From positions 3,968,001 to 4,032,000 of the forward strand of contig JAMPIQ010000001.1 in NCBI GenBank assembly GCA_024699855.1: a DNA stretch of 64,000 nt. The letters run 5' to 3'. Both the position numbers and the translations under genes were made by a program. The DNA is from Aphelenchoides besseyi. Lineage: Eukaryota; Nematoda; Chromadorea; Rhabditida; Aphelenchoididae. The notes under the pieces were generated by a model. The model was not told the DNA's origin. It saw only the letters and a program-made list of their open reading frames with translations, and searched no databases. Positions 38,313-50,505 of this stretch are shown piece after piece. The stretch's first letter is position 1; each line of letters begins with the position of its first letter.

Positions 38313-41300
38313 AAGCTAACATCCAACCACGACTCTTCTTGAAAAGATCCAACCACTTATTAAATGAACCAAATCCTGAAACCAAGAGATTTTACTCCGC
38401 TAAGTGGATTACATTCTCTCGGACAACGCAAGTATTGAGTTTGTTGAAGTTTGGCAAAATCGCGTGTTACGAGAATCAGATCGAAATCAAAATAACCGGA
38501 AAACAATGCGCAATGAGTCACTTCGTTGCGACTTTTTTGACCGTCTGATTAAACGTCGCCAAAAGTTTTTGAGTACGTGGAAAGCGGTAGGAAAATTTCG
38601 ACAAAGTCGAATTGTCAACTCGATTCCAATAACTACACGCTATAACAGGAATTAATGTTGTTTTGATGGACACAAAAAGCAGACCGAACAGAAGAGGTGT
38701 CGAGTTTGGTGCTGTCGTTTGCTGGCTGCCTTTCCTTTCATGACCGAGAGATGAGATGCTGAAGTGGAATTTGACGCTTTCGGGATTTCCCGCGCCCCAA
38801 AACCCCACTGAATGTGTGGATCAATAACAAAAGTTGGGTGGCTGTCCACCGGCAAACATTTGACTACAACTCATGTAAAATATTTCACGCGCAGTTTAAG
38901 AAGAAGAAGGAAGGCGCGTGTGCCTCAATAGCAGGTGCCCCATTCAACAAGTGTGTTTGACGGACAATTCGTGCGGTTACAATGAAAAACTGCGAAAAGT
39001 GGGATTATCGTCGTATTTTTTCGAACTCTTGATCGGTCATCGAATTGGTCAAATTTCAGTCGACAATCCAAACTTTTGCCCTTTCGAACCGGAAACAACG
39101 AAAGACTCGTGTGCTCACGTTTTCCGCTCTCTAAACACAACCATCTTGTCGTTCAGGTTCTAACTCTTCAAACGTTTTTACTGTTCATAAAAACAAACTT
39201 ATTTTCAGTTTCTCGCCGAAACTTTTCGTTCATGAAAAAACATGAAATCGATGGAGAACAACAAAACGAATGAGTGAAATTAATAAACGAAACGTGAATG
39301 TAAGCTACGACAGTGTTCCGAAATGCTTGTGATTCATGAGGACACCGAAATTCGAGTCGGCAGTGCAAAAAAGTAGAAGGACCGTGACTTCGTAACGCTT
39401 AGCTCATTTCCCAATGAGTTGCGGAAGCCCCGTTTTCGGGCTTCATTGTAAAACTTTTCGGTCTCACGTCATTCGCGTCTTCGACGGCTTTCGCCAGAAC
39501 TCAAACGTTATTCCAGAAGATGAGTTTTCGACGCGTTGCAATTCGGCGATTCGAGAGAACACGCCGCGGATCAAAATGCCGTTCAAATGTCAAAAACGAC
39601 GATGAAGTTCCCTTTTATTCTTCTGCGCGCGCGTTGGTTTTGGATTGTGAGAATCGTGGATGAGCTCTTGTACACCCATTTTATGTTCGAAAGAGCGAAC
39701 GTATTGAGTTACCTGCACGGAAAACAGCGAACCGTAGAAGTGGAAAAGCCCATAAAAGGGAAAAAAGATTGCGAAGAATCTAACTCGGTAATCAATTTAC
39801 TTGGGTTTATAACACCAATAATGTCATTTGCTTGGCTCCAACCAACTACTCATATTTCTCTATAGAACATCTGGAGTCTCGCAAAAGACGTGAAGCAAAA
39901 GGTCAAAATTCGTAGCTAAAACACCTGCGAGTTTTCTCCAATGCCACCAAAACGAAAACAACCGAGCAATCGTTCACAAATACTTTGAATACTATTAAGC
40001 TAATCAAACTGCGAGCATTGACAATTGTTTATTACAGTCATCATGCAATAGCACATTAATAAACCAGACGTTCCTTACAGAAGTTGTTGATCGGCATCTG
40101 TTAAACGAAGTATGTCTATGTTCCACTCGACACAAACCCTAAGAAAACTCTCGTTGATTGTAGGAAATCATTACTAACATTTTGAAACATATTTCCGCGC
40201 AATCGTATTTCTGCTTGTCGCTGAAGGCGACTTTCAGTTCGCACTTTTGTCCTGTAACCAATGAAAACGCCTCCGGGAATTCCATGAACAGTTTTCCATA
40301 AATGAAACAAGACGTAACCCTATGATTAATTGCTTGACGGAAGAAATCCCAATCACGGTCTTTGATTTGTACTGCGCGTACAAATCCCCTTTCGGCATAT
40401 GCGAAAAGACAAGTAACACGTTTGACAAGCAAGATCCTAAAACAAGCAATTAGATCGGAGTTTTCGTTGCAGACTCACGTATTTTACTCCTTTCACTGCT
40501 GCACTTCTGATCCAAATTAGATCCGAAAGATCCTAAAAAAAGTTCGACTTTACTGTTGATTCTCATCCTTGATCAATACCTCGATTCCTTGTGCGATGTC
40601 GTCGTTGCTTCAACTGTAACTCTCGATGGGCTCGAAGTTGACGCTTCCGAAAACACTCTAGTGTTTGGGATTATCCGTCATCTTGGATGGAAACTAAAAC
40701 CAATAGTTAAGGAAGCACAAAGAACTTATAGACAAAAACAACAAAGAAATTACTCTTTCACAGTAATGATTTTTGAGCGCAAACGAATCTAAAAATCCAT
40801 TTTTAGTGTAACACAACAACATCCATTGATTCCATCTTATTTTCACACACACTTGGGAAGTGAATGTACACATTCGACAATAAGCTAACATCAATATCAC
40901 TCACCATGTAACTTGAGTGATCATCGATTGAAAACACCGACCAATTGAGCTCTACAATGTAATGGCAAATTCACAGAAATTACGTTTTATTCTTCGAACG
41001 TTGAAGAATAAACAACTTGTAAACCCTCTAATCTCATCAATTTGATTATTTCGCTTTTCAGATGCATTGGAACGTTCGCGAATTTGGTTTTTTTCTTTGA
41101 AGGTCCGAATCTCTTTGTCGCAAAATAATTTCGTTTACTTCAGTTCATAAATCAGTTTGTGCGATTCCGGTCAACGGAAGTTGTTTGCGTTTGGTTGGAG
41201 TGGTCACTATACTTCTGAGATTCCTGTGTCCATTTTTAGCTTCCAAACAATTCGAACGCTAACAGTTGAGTATGCCGACAACTTTCGTTCATCCGCCGAG

Positions 41301-43523
41301 AATGATTGTCATCGATAAGCATTTTCGTTTCCCACGGGAACCGTTGAGATGTCCATTCCCATTCATTGGTCATCTCGACTTCGTTTCTCAAAACGGACTT
41401 TCTCACGTAGAACATGGAAATTTCGCCAAAATCGTGTTTGTTATGTTTTGCTCCAATGGGCACTGTGATTAAAAATTAAATGGTTTTCCATGTTCTTACC
41501 AAATACGTGGGTTATTCAGCCATTGAGTTGACAAAGAACGCGTACGACCACGCTAAGCGGATGACAAATGACTTTGCGCTCTTGAATGCAAAAACACGAG
41601 ACGACGACGTTTCGATTTTCAACGTGCTTTCTGTGGTGTAAACAATGTTGCAGATGAGTTATCGTAAGAGTATAAAAATCATGATTGAACTTTTCTTTGA
41701 ATGATTTTCACGATCTGTGATCATTTGGAGCTTCAATTTTGCTACAATGAATTACAGTATTGAAGAGCTCTTAATACCCGCGTAAACGCATGCATTACTT
41801 TAATAGACTTCGCTTTCGTATTCCCTATAATCTTGACTTCTATATACTTGCGAGATCTCTTACCGTAAACGGGGTTTGAGTTGCGCTCGTCCTCTAGCAT
41901 GTTGTGAAAGCAATTCAACTATTTAGATTGTTTTATTCTTAAAAACGCCGTAAGCTTATTAAAAGTTCGTGTTTCCATTTCTGTTCGCTTCTTTCTATTT
42001 CGCAGTTCTCGCGTGTGTCGAGGAAATTCCTGCAAATTGGCTTTGTCGTAGATTTTGCTCAAGTCACACGAAAGTTCAGCGCATTAAAACGTCATACCGA
42101 TGATGTCAGATTGTAACTCTGCTTCTTCTTAATGCAAATTGTAGCAGCAAAATCGCCAATCCGATCTCCAAGATGAAAAGGCTTCGCTCAAATATCACGG
42201 GAACGTTGAGTTCCGAGTTTTTGTTCATTTTAATTTTGAATTATTGAAGAATGTAAACAGTTTTGAGAACGCTGTTTATTGCTTCGTATGAACCGCTGGT
42301 TATCGTTCCTTCGAGATGTTCGACCGCAATGCTCAAGAGCCCCCTTTCGCCATTCTCAATTGCTTCAAGACACGAGTTCATCACCGGAAGGTTGTGAATT
42401 AACAAAACCAACACGCCGCTGAATCGGAGATTATGTTAATTGTCTCGTGTATAATCGAGAAGGAAGTTGGTGGAATTGAAATGAGTTCGAAAAACGGAAC
42501 AAAAATGAGACTATTGCGTTGGGGGTTTAAGGCGGGAGATACGTCAATGAATTTTGATTGAGATACTCGTTAAGACAATGTTTTCAGGTCCATTCCGTAG
42601 ACTCTAGTTCGCTGATCACCTGTCCACGTGTATGAACCGATGCTTTGACGTTTGAATTCTGAAAGTCTCTATGTTTAGATTGCCGTACAAACACTGTTTT
42701 ACGTCTGTTTTTCATATTCTTTGGTTTTCACGTTCCAATAGTCCGTGAAGCAGGTTGAGTTGAAAAAATGATTTCCGGACGGAACTACGGTCAATTTCGA
42801 ATCCAACTTACAATTAAAACTTTTGTCGTCATATGCTCTGAACTTTATGTTTCCATTTTTAGTCTTAACCGACGATCAACTGTTGACAAACTGGATGGAC
42901 TTCTTGACTTCTCAGAACTCCGCCTTTTCCGTTTTGTTAAACCAAACGACGTGCCGACTATAATGAGAAGTAGATCAAATGAAAACAACTCATATGCCAT
43001 AAACTTCTTCGCACTCCAGAACTATCTATCGTATTACTGTTGACTGTCGGTATTACGATTCTCTTGGCAATATGCCATTTGTTGTTCGATGCTAAGTGAA
43101 TTTCCGTTCTGTACGTTTAGGGGATTAGAGTATGTGGTGGAGGACACGATTTGGTTTTGGTTTGCCACCAAATTTCCAGAAGCGGAAGCCGTCCATCTTC
43201 CAATCTAATTTGATGGCAACGGTTGGTGTCAATATTTCGATTTAACTGAGAACGCATCATCTTCTGTAGGACGACAAGCATGGTTATCCATACATCAAAA
43301 ATTCCGTCTTCATTCATTAATTAATGACTTAAATTTTTGCTGTCCGTTAGCTTAAGATCTCTAAACCGTGTTTATCTCAATTCAATTTGCTAATCGCACA
43401 TACTCTTTCCGCGACCAAAAGTCATCGTTCCGTTGATATTTCGCGTGTTCCTCGTCTATAATTTAGATTTCCGATTTCGCAGAATAATATTTTGTCTGCT
43501 TTTAAGAAAACCGGTGCTGCAAA
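38313..43523. other. Long gene-poor interval
   Basis: About 5.2 kb with very little coding signal. The left part probably contains the pad-1 promoter. Short frames occur at 39536-39865 (+) and 42768-43043 (+), but without conserved content. A small spliced candidate lies at 40118-40549. An imperfect hairpin (GAAGCCC/GGGCTTC) sits at 39424-39444. No tRNA, rRNA or tandem array was seen. Confidence 0.4.
40118..40549 (-). CDS. Possible small spliced gene, unknown product
   Basis: Three minus-strand segments have matching splice sites: an acceptor tttttttag near 40541, a donor gtgagt near 40479, and an acceptor ttgttttag near 40440. One phase then reads through MPKGDLYAQYKSKTVIGISS and SVKQLIIG, and a second intron (about 40323-40259) leads to TKVRTESRLQRQAEIRLRGN. 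The product is basic and unrelated to anything I know. No convincing start or stop. It may be a noncoding transcript or chance. Confidence 0.2.
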
Positions 43524-45378
43524 ATGAACGGATGCTCCAGACCATCTGTCTGTCGTCGTGAATTACAACCCGGAATGTACGCTCGCCAATCGAATGCTGT
43601 GGGCAGATGTCGGTCTCAGATGCCAACACGAAAACAACAAGCAGCCAGGTAGGTCGCGGGGCGGGTCTAATTGAAGAAAAGAACGACCACCCGTTAATTG
43701 AAATTAAACAAGTCGCTGAATTAGTTTAATGGAAGCCATAGCTATTGAGCTGATTATATGAAATCACTTTTTTCTTTTCAAAGTCTTTGATACACTTCTT
43801 AATAGAGTAGTCAAACTACGGTAGTTGATTGAAACTTTGAAGTTCTTAGAAAACAGCCGTTCGATGAAGTTTACGAACATTTGAAGTGCTAATGCACTAA
43901 TTTGAGCTAAAACCTTTCGAAATTGGACCCATGAGACAATTCCATAAATTTTGAGCTTACAGCTGCCATTCTTCTTCTGTTTTTCCTGATTTAAACCCAA
44001 CAATTTTAAGGCATTCGCTTTCAGATTCTCCTACGACATGACTTCGAGTCGTCCAACACCGTGCAACAATCCAATGCAGTTGACCGTGGTGCTCATGGGT
44101 CCACCGAGAGTGAGTTTTGGTTTCTAGTGCAATTCTATCGTTTTCAAACTTTGAAAAAGTCTGTAGTTTCCGAAGTCACGAGCTGAAGTGTCGCGTGTTG
44201 CTCGACTTAGCTTTTCAATTACTGTTCCAAAGACTTCGTGTTATTGAGTTCAGTGTAGTTCCGATACAAAATCGAACAAAAAGCACAAGAAATTAATCGG
44301 AAGTAAAATGAACGAATTTAGGTCGGAAAGTCCACGTTGATAGGCCAGTTTCTATGGGAGAAGGTGAGTTCATGCGCTGCGGATTGAAGTATTCGAAGTT
44401 TCAGTATATCCGCGAATATCGGCCGACAGTCGAAGAATTCCATTTCATTGAATACGAAACCGAACAAAATGAAAGCTTGACAATTCAAGTTCGTTTACAT
44501 GAATGACGTCATTAAAGTTTGTCATTTGAAGATTATCGACAGCAGTGGCTCCAGAGACTTCATTGCGATGCGTGAACTCTACTATAAGACGGGTGATGCG
44601 TTCATTGTGAGTAAACTTTTTTGTGCCATTGAATATGATTCTTGTAGATTGTTTATTCGTACAACGATCCAATGACGTTCGGAGAAGCCATCGAAATCAT
44701 GGAGCAAATTCAAGAGCGGAACCTAAAAGATGTAAGTTTGGACCGTTTCATGTGCCACGTATTCACTTCCGCTGTCAATGAGCTAAAAATGTTCATGGAC
44801 ACGCAAGAATGTCAAATTCGTAAGACCATGTATATTGAATGAACAAAAAGGGTTTCGATTAATGACAAATAGGATTAATTTTTTTATGTCTATTCATACT
44901 GTTAATTTTGAAATTTTAATGAAATTATCGGGATTAGCAAGTCTATTTTTAGCCAGCGATTTTACTCGTGGCCAACAAGGCTGATGTAAACCGTCTACCC
45001 GATGCAAATGGCAACTCTGTTCACGATTGGGGACCGGATCCTCAGGACTACGCGCTCAAACATCGCATTCCAGTGCAAATAATTTCGGCAAAGAATCTAA
45101 AAGAGGTAACAAACACAATCTGAGCTGTCGTCTCAACCAACAATTATTCTCTGGAACCATTAATTAGAAGACGATTTCAGGTACAAAAGACATTCTGGAA
45201 ACTCATGGAAGAGCTTCGTGTTTCCTATTCACCCACAGAACTTCAACTTCGTAAACGACGACAGTCGTTGCCGTCTCGTCGTACCGCCTCCGATCTCGGC
45301 ATAGATGTGATGGCATTGGAGAGGTTGGCGCACAGATACGATCAGTCCAAACGACGTGCCAACTGCATTATTTCATGA
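43524..45378 (+). CDS. RASD/Rhes-like Ras-family small GTPase with CAAX box
   Basis: Membrane-anchored Ras-like GTPase. The first exon (ATG 43524) splices in frame at about 43648 to RFSYDMTSSRPTPC. G1 is rebuilt across an intron as LMGPPRVGKSTLIGQF. Switch I reads REYRPTVEEFHF, similar to the RASD1/Rhes PT-E-DFH motif. G3 is IIDSSGSRDFIAMRELY, with DSSG for DTAG and no Gln61. G4 is LLVANKADVNRL and G5 is QIISAKNLKEV. A basic extension (QLRKRRQSLPSRRTASDLG) ends in CIIS, a farnesylation-type CAAX, with TGA at 45376-45378. Dexras/Rhes proteins share the long basic tail and a CVIS end. Between TLTIQ-type sequence at about 44490 and YMNDVIKVCHLKIID from about 44494 the frame shifts by one base with no splice pair, so the gene is either broken or affected by a sequence error. 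Confidence 0.75.
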
Positions 45379-46966
45379 CGAAGATAACCGTGACCACAAT
45401 TCAATATATTTTTCTATTCAGTTTTTTCATGCTGCGTAACTTAAACTTTTGATTCCATTCGCCCGTTTATATTCGGAAATAAACTCAACAAGGAAAACGG
45501 ATTTGTTCGAATCGCAGGTGGTTGAGTTTCTTTTTTACTGCACGAACGAAATGAACAGAAAGGAGGTAATAATTCGAATCGGTTCCACCATTTTGTGATC
45601 CCGCTTCTTTCGTTCATCCACTTCGTATCCTCGAAAATCAACACGGTAATCGTTTTTCTAAACATTGTGGTTTTTTAAACGAGTTTGTTGTGCTGATCAC
45701 GCTAATTGGATTAAACATTGTTTCTCGAGCTTCTCGTCGAAGAGAATACTGTAGAAGAGGATTGTTGAGTCGAACGAATACCCTCGTTCGTTGATGCTTT
45801 TCACTTTTCCGCGACTAATAACCGACCACCCAAATTCCACTTCTGAATTTAAACTCACGATCGTTGAAAGACGAATTGAGTGCGTCTGAAACTCTCGAGT
45901 TTAAATCACGTTTTTGTAAACTCACGCGCAACTTCCCCAAAACACAATTCGCTTTGATGGTTGAACGTTGGTCTGACGTTTAAATACGACCTTTTGAAGT
46001 AAACGGAAATTCTATAGCATATCAGATTCACGCTTCAGCGCGTGTTCCTTTTGCGTCTTCTTTTGTTGTTGCAAATTGCGCGGATCAACGCCATGAGGTA
46101 GTCAACTTTTTTAGGTGAACAACGCGGTTCTTTTCGCGATTTCAACAATCTCGAGATGCCCAACGACTATCATCCCAACTGTCGGATGTCACTGATGAGC
46201 ATGTTTTATGTAACAAGACTTCGAAGCATAAAACTTCTTTTACGACCCGTTTACACAGCCCTTTACGGAATGCACTTTACATACGTTTACAATTTAGTTT
46301 GTAGTTTTTTTGATACTTTTACATTCGCTTGATCATTTGTGCGCCTTGAAGTCAACTGTTTTTGGCGTTCCCATTTGAGCTCGTCAATCAAAATACCGCG
46401 AGTTAAATATGTTCGTTCGGACTGTAAAGAAACTGCTCTCCAGCATATTCGCTAGTTTGTGCAATCAGCAGGTTGGCATTCAAATCGCCAGTCCGAATGT
46501 TTGTTTTACACACGTGCTTTTACGCGTCCATTGAGTACACGGCTAATTTAATGATATTGTTATAGTCGACTTGAAATGCAATTTGCGCACTCGATTCCTT
46601 CCATTAGTGCAATCACTTTATGCTTTTGAGTTCAATTGAAAACGTACAAAAATTTGCCTCTCAATTTGCTTTTCAATGCGAAGTTCAATGCGCCAAAAGT
46701 GGCGACTGTTGACGAGAGTGATGAGCAGTGAAACCGGTTCGACCGTCGAGAGCAATCGACCGACTAATTTCCGTGGTATTTTTTGCACGTGCCTTTTGCT
46801 TTCAACATCTTTAACAAACCACTCTTCTAATGCTTTCACTTGTCGCTTGTACCGTCTAGTCGATCATCTCCGATCATTGAACGATCGTGTTTATCTTCGG
46901 GCTTCATCTTATCGCTTTGCCTTTTTCATTAACCTCAGTACTTTCTCTAGGTCCTGATTGGGGACA
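45379..46966. other. Intergenic region
   Basis: Contains the polyA signal of the GTPase gene (AATAAA 45478-45483). Small overlapping frames at 46618-46957 lack splice support. An AG acceptor at 46950-46951 precedes the next gene's ATG. Nothing else recognised. Confidence 0.4.
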
Positions 46967-48404
46967 TGAAGTCGAGGATATGGTTTTTGCTGATTTTGGT
47001 TCCCGCTTTGACTCTTGCCCAACAAACTCAACGCTTTTTGGTTTGTTCCTTCGATTTTAACAATAAAATCGTTTTGTAGCCGGGACGTATTTCGCCTCCA
47101 GCGGCTAATGCAAACAGGTCGGTTAGAATTGATCTCATCATCATGATCACAAAAATAAACTTTTGTTTCATAGGATTGGTTATATCGGTTTCTTTGAACT
47201 AAAATTTTACCTTTTTATTATCAATTAACATTTAGAAGTTTTTTTTATAACAAAGGAAACACAACTTTAGAGAGCAGTCCACGGTTTCTGGGCGTAAACT
47301 CACCATTCCTCAACCTCCACCTTTTGTTACCGTCCCTTCTTTATCATTTGATAATTCACAATCATCCTCCAATTTCACTCAACGCTCATCCTCATCCGCA
47401 CGTTCAGCTGTCGTTCCAACACCACACTCAACAGCATCAACGACCTCTGGTCTACAGTCGCGTGTACGACCTTCTGTCCGTCCAGTTGGCAACGTTCAAC
47501 TTCAAAGATTTCGCCCAACACCTCGATCTCGAGTTTTACCAATTCGACCTCGTATTCAACCAACCACAAGGTTTTTTGTTTGTGTTTTCTAACCGTCGCT
47601 TGGCTTTTGGTTTACTGCAATCTAACACACGTTTTTGTATTTGTTTAAATAATGTCCATGTTGAGAGTGTTTGATGCCGCTTTTAACCATCATAATGATT
47701 ACGTTGAATATGTTATTTTAGTCAATTTCGTCCGCCGTTTTCAACACAACCACCAACTGTTTTTCGACGTGTGAATTTGAATAATCAAGGCCCACCGGTT
47801 GTGCGAAATCGTCAGCCACCTACAACTTCCGTTGCACGACCATCGGCAGTTCAAGTAAAACCGGCCGCAATCCCTTCATCAGCTGTTAAACCTCAGCAAT
47901 TTCCTCAACGTCGTATTCCTTCTCCTGTTGCAGCACAAGGAAACAGACCAGCAACAATGGGTAGCTTTAATTTCCTTATTAGAATTCTCACGTAATTCTC
48001 TTCGTTTAGCACGGCAACCTCCCACTACCATTACAAATCCGCCTCAACGACTTCCGTCTTCTCAATCCACAGTAGCCGCTAATCCAGTGCCTTTGGCTCG
48101 ACCACAAACCACCAGATTATTACCACCATCAACCGCACCAATTCGTCGACCGATTTCAGCAAATGCTCCTTTGGTTTCGAATTCAATCAACGTGCCACCA
48201 TCGCCAAATCTTCGTGTTGCACCGAAACCTCGCGCTCCGCTTGGAGCATCTCCACCCGGCATTCAACCACCTAGTAACTCGGTGGTGGAGCAGTTGAATA
48301 ATGCTAGTGATTTCATGTTAGTGGCTCAACGACTTCAACTTCGCCGTTTTGCTCGTCATAGAAATCGACGACATGCGTTGTTCATTGAAAAACAATTGAC
48401 ATAA
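46967..48404 (+). CDS. Secreted proline/arginine-rich disordered protein
   Basis: Starts with a signal peptide (MKSRIWFLLILVPALTLAQQ). Introns at about 47041-47080 and 47117-47270, then at 47571-47720 and 47959-48009, join low-complexity exons. One phase reads SGRKLTIPQPPPFVTVPSLS, then TTSGLQSRVRPSVRPVGNVQ, PRSRVLPIRPRIQPT, and QFRPPFSTQPPTVFRRVNLN. The last exon has RQPPTTITNPPQRLPSSQST and ends with a more ordered, basic segment: FMLVAQRLQLRRFARHRNRR, TTGACATAA stop at 48402-48404. Pro, Arg, Ser, Thr and Gln dominate, so the bulk is probably unstructured and possibly glycosylated, as in cuticle-associated or matrix proteins. RFARHRNRR could be a protease-processing site. No family recognised. 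The choice of phase in the exon at about 47275-47570 is uncertain because two frames are open. Confidence 0.55.
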
Positions 48405-49620
48405 TACTCTTAACTTGAAATAACTACTGTAGTTCTCAGTGCATCTTTCAAAAGCTTTTCAGATTACTCAACTTTAATAACTCCAAAATCACTTGCCATA
48501 TTGGGTAAAGAGAACCACTCTTTTCTGCTAATCAACTGGTTCTTTAAATTGTACAAAACTCGATCTCTTTCCATTTAATTGAACTATACATTCATAATAT
48601 AAGATACGAATGCCATCGTAGTTGTGACCAATTGTTCTCGAAGCTTAATAAACAAAATGGTTGTTTATCATGAAATCAACTGCAAAGTAATACATCATAA
48701 AAAATCGGCTCCCTAACTTTCAAAAGTCATTCTAACGACCAATGATTACCGTAGGTCGTAATTATCTTGTTAATGATCCCGTTTTACCAGCCATTGTTTT
48801 GGTTAGTTTGACGGACGTTTTTATGTACTTGAGCCTCATTTCCGTCATCTTTAAACTTAGTTTGACGAATAACGAAAGAACACGCTGCTCCTACGGAAGC
48901 AAAGTTTGCACACCAACAACACTGTTAACCGTCTATCATATGAACAATTAGATGACGAAATCCAAAAAACTGACGTCAATTGTTGGTTTTTGACAACTAA
49001 GATGACCGTATACATGACACGAAATTAAGGCGATGATAAACCACATTCTGACAACTTGATGACCAAAAGAAACCGTTTAGTCTCTCAAGTTTAAAGTTAT
49101 AGATTATTAATGTCGTAATAGACGTCAGAAAATTGAAGTTGCGTATCTTCGAATAACTCTTCCTTTTTCTGTAGCCTTAGGTTATTTGCTGATAACTGTT
49201 TCATTTTTTAATATGCAATTGAAGGACGGTTTTGGAAAGTAAACCAAACACGTGCGATTACGTTCATACGAAAATCTGAATCCCGCCTACTTTTCATCCT
49301 ATGGTTTTGTGTCGAAAGGATTGTTGAAAAGTGCTTCCGGCATTTTACATAACAACCAGTCGATGGTTTAGCTTCGGCTACAAAAGGAGGGGTTTCCCAT
49401 TCCCCAATTCATTTCTTCATCCAAACCCGCTGATTCGGGACAAAGGAATCGATGAAGAAGTGCGGAGAGATTATCGTTTGCTTGCCACCCTCAATTTCTC
49501 TAATCCCGTTTTTCAATTTGTAAATCTGAGGATTTGCATGTCGTAGAGATTGTGATTAGCACGCGTGATTCTAAACACATCAACTTCTGTTATTGACTAA
49601 AAATTATTTCAGTTGAGAGA
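48405..49620. other. Intergenic region upstream of the NPF-like gene
   Basis: AT-rich and without clear genes. A hydrophobic frame at 48742-48951 has no partners. A splice acceptor (AG 49611-49612) lies 8 nt before the NPF-like start codon, so an outron or 5' UTR intron probably ends here. Confidence 0.4.
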
Positions 49621-50231
49621 ATGAGTTTTTTGTGGCGTTCTCTTGGGTTACTTCTTGTTCTTCTGATCGCTACGATCAACGCCAAACCGACGACATCCAG
49701 TGGCGGTCCGATGATCATTCCGGTGGTTCCCGGACAACCAAATACCGAAGATCTTCGACAAATGTATTCCAATTTCCAACGCCAATTGGAAGAAGAGAAC
49801 GAATTCCTTCAAAGATTGGAAGCACCTCAACGCATTCAATAGTGAGTTTAAGAAGTGAAAGGTTGAGATTTAAACCGTCCGACGTCCAATGTTTTGGCAT
49901 CACTTCGAGACGTCGGATATGAAATTGAAATCTGCGGAATTGGATGATTTATTAATACGCTTTGGTTTTCGGCATTTTGATTGTTTTGCCGAAAATTCGG
50001 AACATGTGGGCTGCAAAAAACATGCATTTTACATGTTCCAATGAACAACTTTGAAATCACTTTCCATTAACACGAAATATTTCAGCGGAACAATCAAAAC
50101 TCGTCGAGCTCCATCCATCGAAGGCTATGAATTCAATTTGCAAGCACTGGACAATCTTCGCAAACCACGGTATGATGCCCAATAGTCATAGTGACATTAT
50201 GGAGACTATAAATTTCAGATTTGGACGTTAA
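49621..50231 (+). CDS. Neuropeptide F/NPY-like precursor ending in RKPRF-amide
   Basis: Prepropeptide of 105 residues in three exons: 49621-49841, 50086-50169 and 50219-50231. A signal peptide (WRSLGLLLVLLIATINA) is followed by a proline-spaced acidic stretch (PMIIPVVPGQPNTEDLRQMY) and helical sequence. A dibasic site (KTRR) precedes the terminal peptide, whose end is EFNLQALDNLRKPRFGR and stop. Gly-Arg at the end gives C-terminal amidation, so the mature end is RKPRF-amide. The second intron is phase 2 and splits the codon of the penultimate Arg (CG|A), with Phe-Gly-Arg in the last exon. An intron in exactly this codon is a known hallmark of NPY/NPF family genes. The polyproline-then-helix order also resembles the PP-fold. 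Cleavage at KTRR would yield a 22-residue peptide. Without it the peptide would be longer. The alternative is an FMRFamide-like (FLP) precursor with one copy. Confidence 0.72.
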
Positions 50232-50505
50232 TTTCTATTAAACATCTTCCCATTATACCGAGAGTTGGTTTGAGTCTTGCCCGTCGTTTTTCCGTTCAGC
50301 CTCCAGATTATTTGTTATTCTCACGAATGCTACGCATAAACAAATCCGATTGACATAAACGAACTTGATTGTAACATTCTTCTATTCCATGAAATAAACT
50401 GAAATGTGTAATGTAACTGATGAGTTCTCATGTTTCTGACATTCAAACAAAACTTTCATTCTTCTCGCAGCCGACTGTTTTGCTCGGCGATCACAGTTCA
50501 TTGCG

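Noticed and set aside
39424..39444. Hairpin resembling a bacterial terminator
   Set aside because: A short imperfect palindrome in a eukaryotic intergenic region. Expected by chance.
39536..39865. 109-residue open frame in the gene-poor interval
   Set aside because: No splice context, no signal or domain, and no conserved-looking motif. Kept out of the gene list.
48742..48951. Hydrophobic 69-residue frame
   Set aside because: One isolated frame, no start context, no family.
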